From: Nitrososphaeraceae archaeon
GTDB taxonomy: Archaea; Thermoproteota; Nitrososphaeria; Nitrososphaerales; Nitrososphaeraceae
DNA: 7,575 nt
Direction of reading: 5' to 3'
NCBI GenBank assembly: GCA_021155845.1
Contig: JAJNBK010000032.1
Span: 1 to 7,575, forward strand
Shown here piece by piece: positions 5,639-7,575 of the stretch. The notes beneath the pieces were generated by a model. It ran no database searches. It was not told the DNA's origin and worked only from the letters and a program-made list of their open reading frames with translations. The position numbers and the translations under genes are program-made. Numbering within the stretch: position 1 is the first letter of the stretch; each line of letters opens with the position of its first letter.

Positions 5639-6117
5639 ATGCAAAAGTACGATTTTCAAAATAATATAGGGTTTATTGTTAATAAGACAGCTAAGGCCTT
5701 CGTTAAGGCTTTGGATTCAGAATTGCGTGAGAAAGTAGGTGTTACTTTATTCCAATTATAGATAAAATGGAAAAGGATGAGTTGGTGGTAAGAAAGATAG
5801 ATCCATATGATAGACGAAACAATAGAATTTATCGTACAGAAAGGGCAAATGAATTATGGAATGAGATGGTAAAATGTGCGGCAAAAGTAAGACAAGTTTC
5901 TCTAAAGGATATACCAGAAGAGAATATCAATATTACTAAAAATGTGCTAGAAAATGTATATCAAAACCTCAGAAATCAGTTTGATGTTGGGTGTAGTGCT
6001 AATAATAATTCTTTATCAGATTCAACAACTAGTGTTGTACACAATGCTAGCTCTATTTCAACTACTGCAACAAAATCAGGAAAAATTGAGAAAGATCACA
6101 AAAAGAGAGGATTGTAA
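5639..6117 (+). pseudogene. MarR-family regulator, broken by internal deletion and frame change
   Basis: The first frame (ATG 5639) encodes 40 residues ending GVTLFQL before a TAG at 5759-5761, matching the MarR N-terminal dimerisation helix (NIGFIVNKTAKAFVKALDSE). The rest is in the +2-shifted frame: IIDKMEKDELVVRK, the wing IDPYDRRNNRIYRTE and the C-terminal dimer helix (NITKNVLENVYQNLRNQF), then a Ser/Thr/Asn-rich tail to the TAA at 6115-6117. By comparison with ordinary MarR proteins about 30-35 residues are missing at the junction, including the helix-turn-helix and most of the recognition helix. The frame change and the loss together point to an internal deletion near 5753-5760 rather than a single-base error. 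The 3' frame alone (ATG 5767, 116 residues) could still make a protein unable to bind DNA. It sits one base upstream of the MFS gene, the usual pairing of a MarR repressor with the drug exporter it controls. Confidence 0.8.
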
Positions 6118-6118
6118 A

Positions 6119-7575
6119 ATGAAACCACTACCACTGGATGATAATTCTAATAGCAATCAACCAAATAAAGCAAGTTCTACTAATATACATTTTTCCTCCA
6201 ACTCAGCAACAATCCCAGCCTATGCATGGAAGATGCTGGCTATATTGAGCTGCATAGCGACTATGGTAATGTATGCAGAAACAATGTTAATACCAGCTAT
6301 TCCTGATCTTATCAAAGACTTTAATGTATCATATAGTATGTCCTCATGGATTCTTACTGCTTATCTGATAGCAGGAGCTGTTATGACTCCAATAGCTGGA
6401 AAGTTATCAGACATCTATGGTAGAAAGAAAATCTTACTGATTATAATGGTGATTTATGCAATTGGAGTATCTATGGCCGGATTTGCCTCAGATATATACT
6501 TCATGATATTTGCCCGAGCCATTCAGGGAATAGGAATGTCAATGTTTCCTATCGCATTTGGTATGATAAGAGATCAATTTCCAAGAGAAAAAATATCGAT
6601 AGGTCAAGGTGTAATAACTTCAATGTTTGCATCTGGAGCGGTTATAGGTTTAACTGTAGGAGCAATTATAGTTCAAGACTACGGATGGCAAAATACATTC
6701 TTCACGATAATACCAATTGCAATTGCCCTTCTTTTAATAATATGGCGCTTCATTCATGTAATTGATAGTAGGGACGAGGACCAAAGCCAAAAACGATCAA
6801 CAATACTAGAAGGTGATAATATTAGTAAAACAAGTAATAGAGACGATAATGCTGCTCTCTCTAAGGCTTCAAATCAAATTGATATTAAAGGTGCAATTGC
6901 ATTAGCCATTACAGTTGCCTCATTTCTATTAGTGCTGACACTCCTAGAAACATCTGGCAGCAATATAGAGGCCGCTAGTGGTAACAACAATCATCCATCC
7001 AATGTTAATTCCTCAGCACAAGTTTTACCGTTTCTTATCATAGGAATTGTTTCATTTGTATTTTTTGTAATTATTGAAAGACGAGAAAAATATCCCTTGG
7101 TAGATTTTAAACTCTGATTGTAATGCTAGTGGGATTTTCTATGTTTATGGTTTTTCAAACAATACCAATATTAGTTAGAAATCCTGAGCCAATTGGATTT
7201 GGAGAAGATGCCATAAGTGCTGGAAAAGTACAACTTCCCTTTGCTATAGTACTATTAATCTTTGGCCCTACTTCTGGTTTCATAGTGTCAAAATTAGGCT
7301 CATTAAAACCAATCATTTTCGGTACCTTTATAACCACTGCCGGTTTCATTGGTTTGCTTATGTTCCATTCCACTGAATTATTAGTTTCGGCCAATCTTGG
7401 AATTCTTTCTACTGGGTTATCTCTGTCCAGTGTCGGGGCCATGAATGTCATTATACTATCCACGCCTAGACAGTTTAGTGGTATATCTTTAGGTATGAGC
7501 AGTCTTATGAGAATTGTAGGGGCATCGATAGGTCCAGCTTTAGCTGGCATGTATATGCAGACAAACCAGACATTG
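6119..7575 (+). pseudogene. MFS efflux transporter (DHA2/EmrB-like), frameshifted, continues past window
   Basis: ATG 6119 follows the MarR stop by one base and is preceded by gagagg (about 6104-6110). The first frame gives 332 residues: a hydrophilic N-tail (1-34), then membrane segments from about 38 with the MFS motif A GKLSDIYGRKK (94-104), the helix-4 arginine in ARAIQGIG (132-139), a motif C-like stretch GAVIGLTVGAII (173-184), and a cytoplasmic loop (216-256). It stops at TGA 7115-7117 right after YPLVDFKL. The protein resumes in the +2-shifted frame from about 7117 (IVMLVGFSMFMVFQTIPIL) with further membrane segments (FAIVLLIFGPTSGFIVSKLG, FGTFITTAGFIGLLMF, LGILSTGLSL) and is open to the window end. 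Family comparison suggests about ten residues are lost at the junction, so a small deletion of roughly 30 bases is likely. Drug or metabolite/H+ antiport is the probable original role. Confidence 0.82.

Noticed and set aside
5954..6118. Extended upstream start for the MFS protein at ATG 5954
   Set aside because: That region codes for the MarR C-terminus in another frame. The ATG at 6119, just after the MarR stop and behind a purine-rich ribosome site, fits the family N-terminus better.
7155..7550. Minus-strand open frame of 131 codons near the window end
   Set aside because: The plus strand here encodes the second half of the MFS transporter with clear membrane segments; the minus frame is its shadow.

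Overview
This 7.6 kb window looks like part of an AT-rich archaeal chromosome. The best guess is an ammonia-oxidising archaeon of the Nitrososphaerales (Nitrososphaera/Nitrosocosmicus type). The grounds are a TrmB-family regulator, a MEDS-type sensory protein, a secreted alpha/beta hydrolase with a short hydrophobic leader, TTG start codons, TATA-like boxes close to start codons, and about 30% GC in sampled native genes. This assignment is inference; there is no rRNA, tRNA or amo gene here to prove it.

Layout. (i) Positions 2-487 hold the 3' part of a MEDS-domain sensor protein cut by the window edge, followed by a gene-poor stretch. (ii) 863-1099 encodes a small two-helix membrane protein. 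(iii) 1314-2569 is a divergent pair, an SRPBCC/START-like protein (-) and a TrmB-type transcription regulator (+). They share a short intergenic region with a strong palindrome between two TATA-like boxes. (iv) 2570-3070 has no intact gene but holds a 67-codon coding-looking remnant on the minus strand. (v) 3071-4108 (-) is an exported alpha/beta hydrolase. (vi) 4390-5451 (+) is a YahK/CAD-type zinc alcohol dehydrogenase whose base composition (about 51% GC in a sampled 120 bases) and bacterial-type sequence suggest lateral acquisition. (vii) 5591-7575 is a MarR regulator plus MFS (DHA2-like) efflux transporter operon. Both genes are broken by apparent internal deletions with frame changes, while the promoter/operator region with a 15-bp tandem repeat is still visible.

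Two things stand out beyond the genes. A short repeat (core GAGTCAA...ACATTCCACC, about 48 bp overall) occurs three times in the same orientation, each time in an intergenic gap, and is not explained by any recognised element. Second, the MarR/MFS operon appears to be decaying: the regulator has lost its recognition helix but keeps a recognisable operator. No CRISPR array, insertion sequence, tRNA or rRNA was seen. Nothing in the window amounts to a clear new multi-gene defence or metabolic system.
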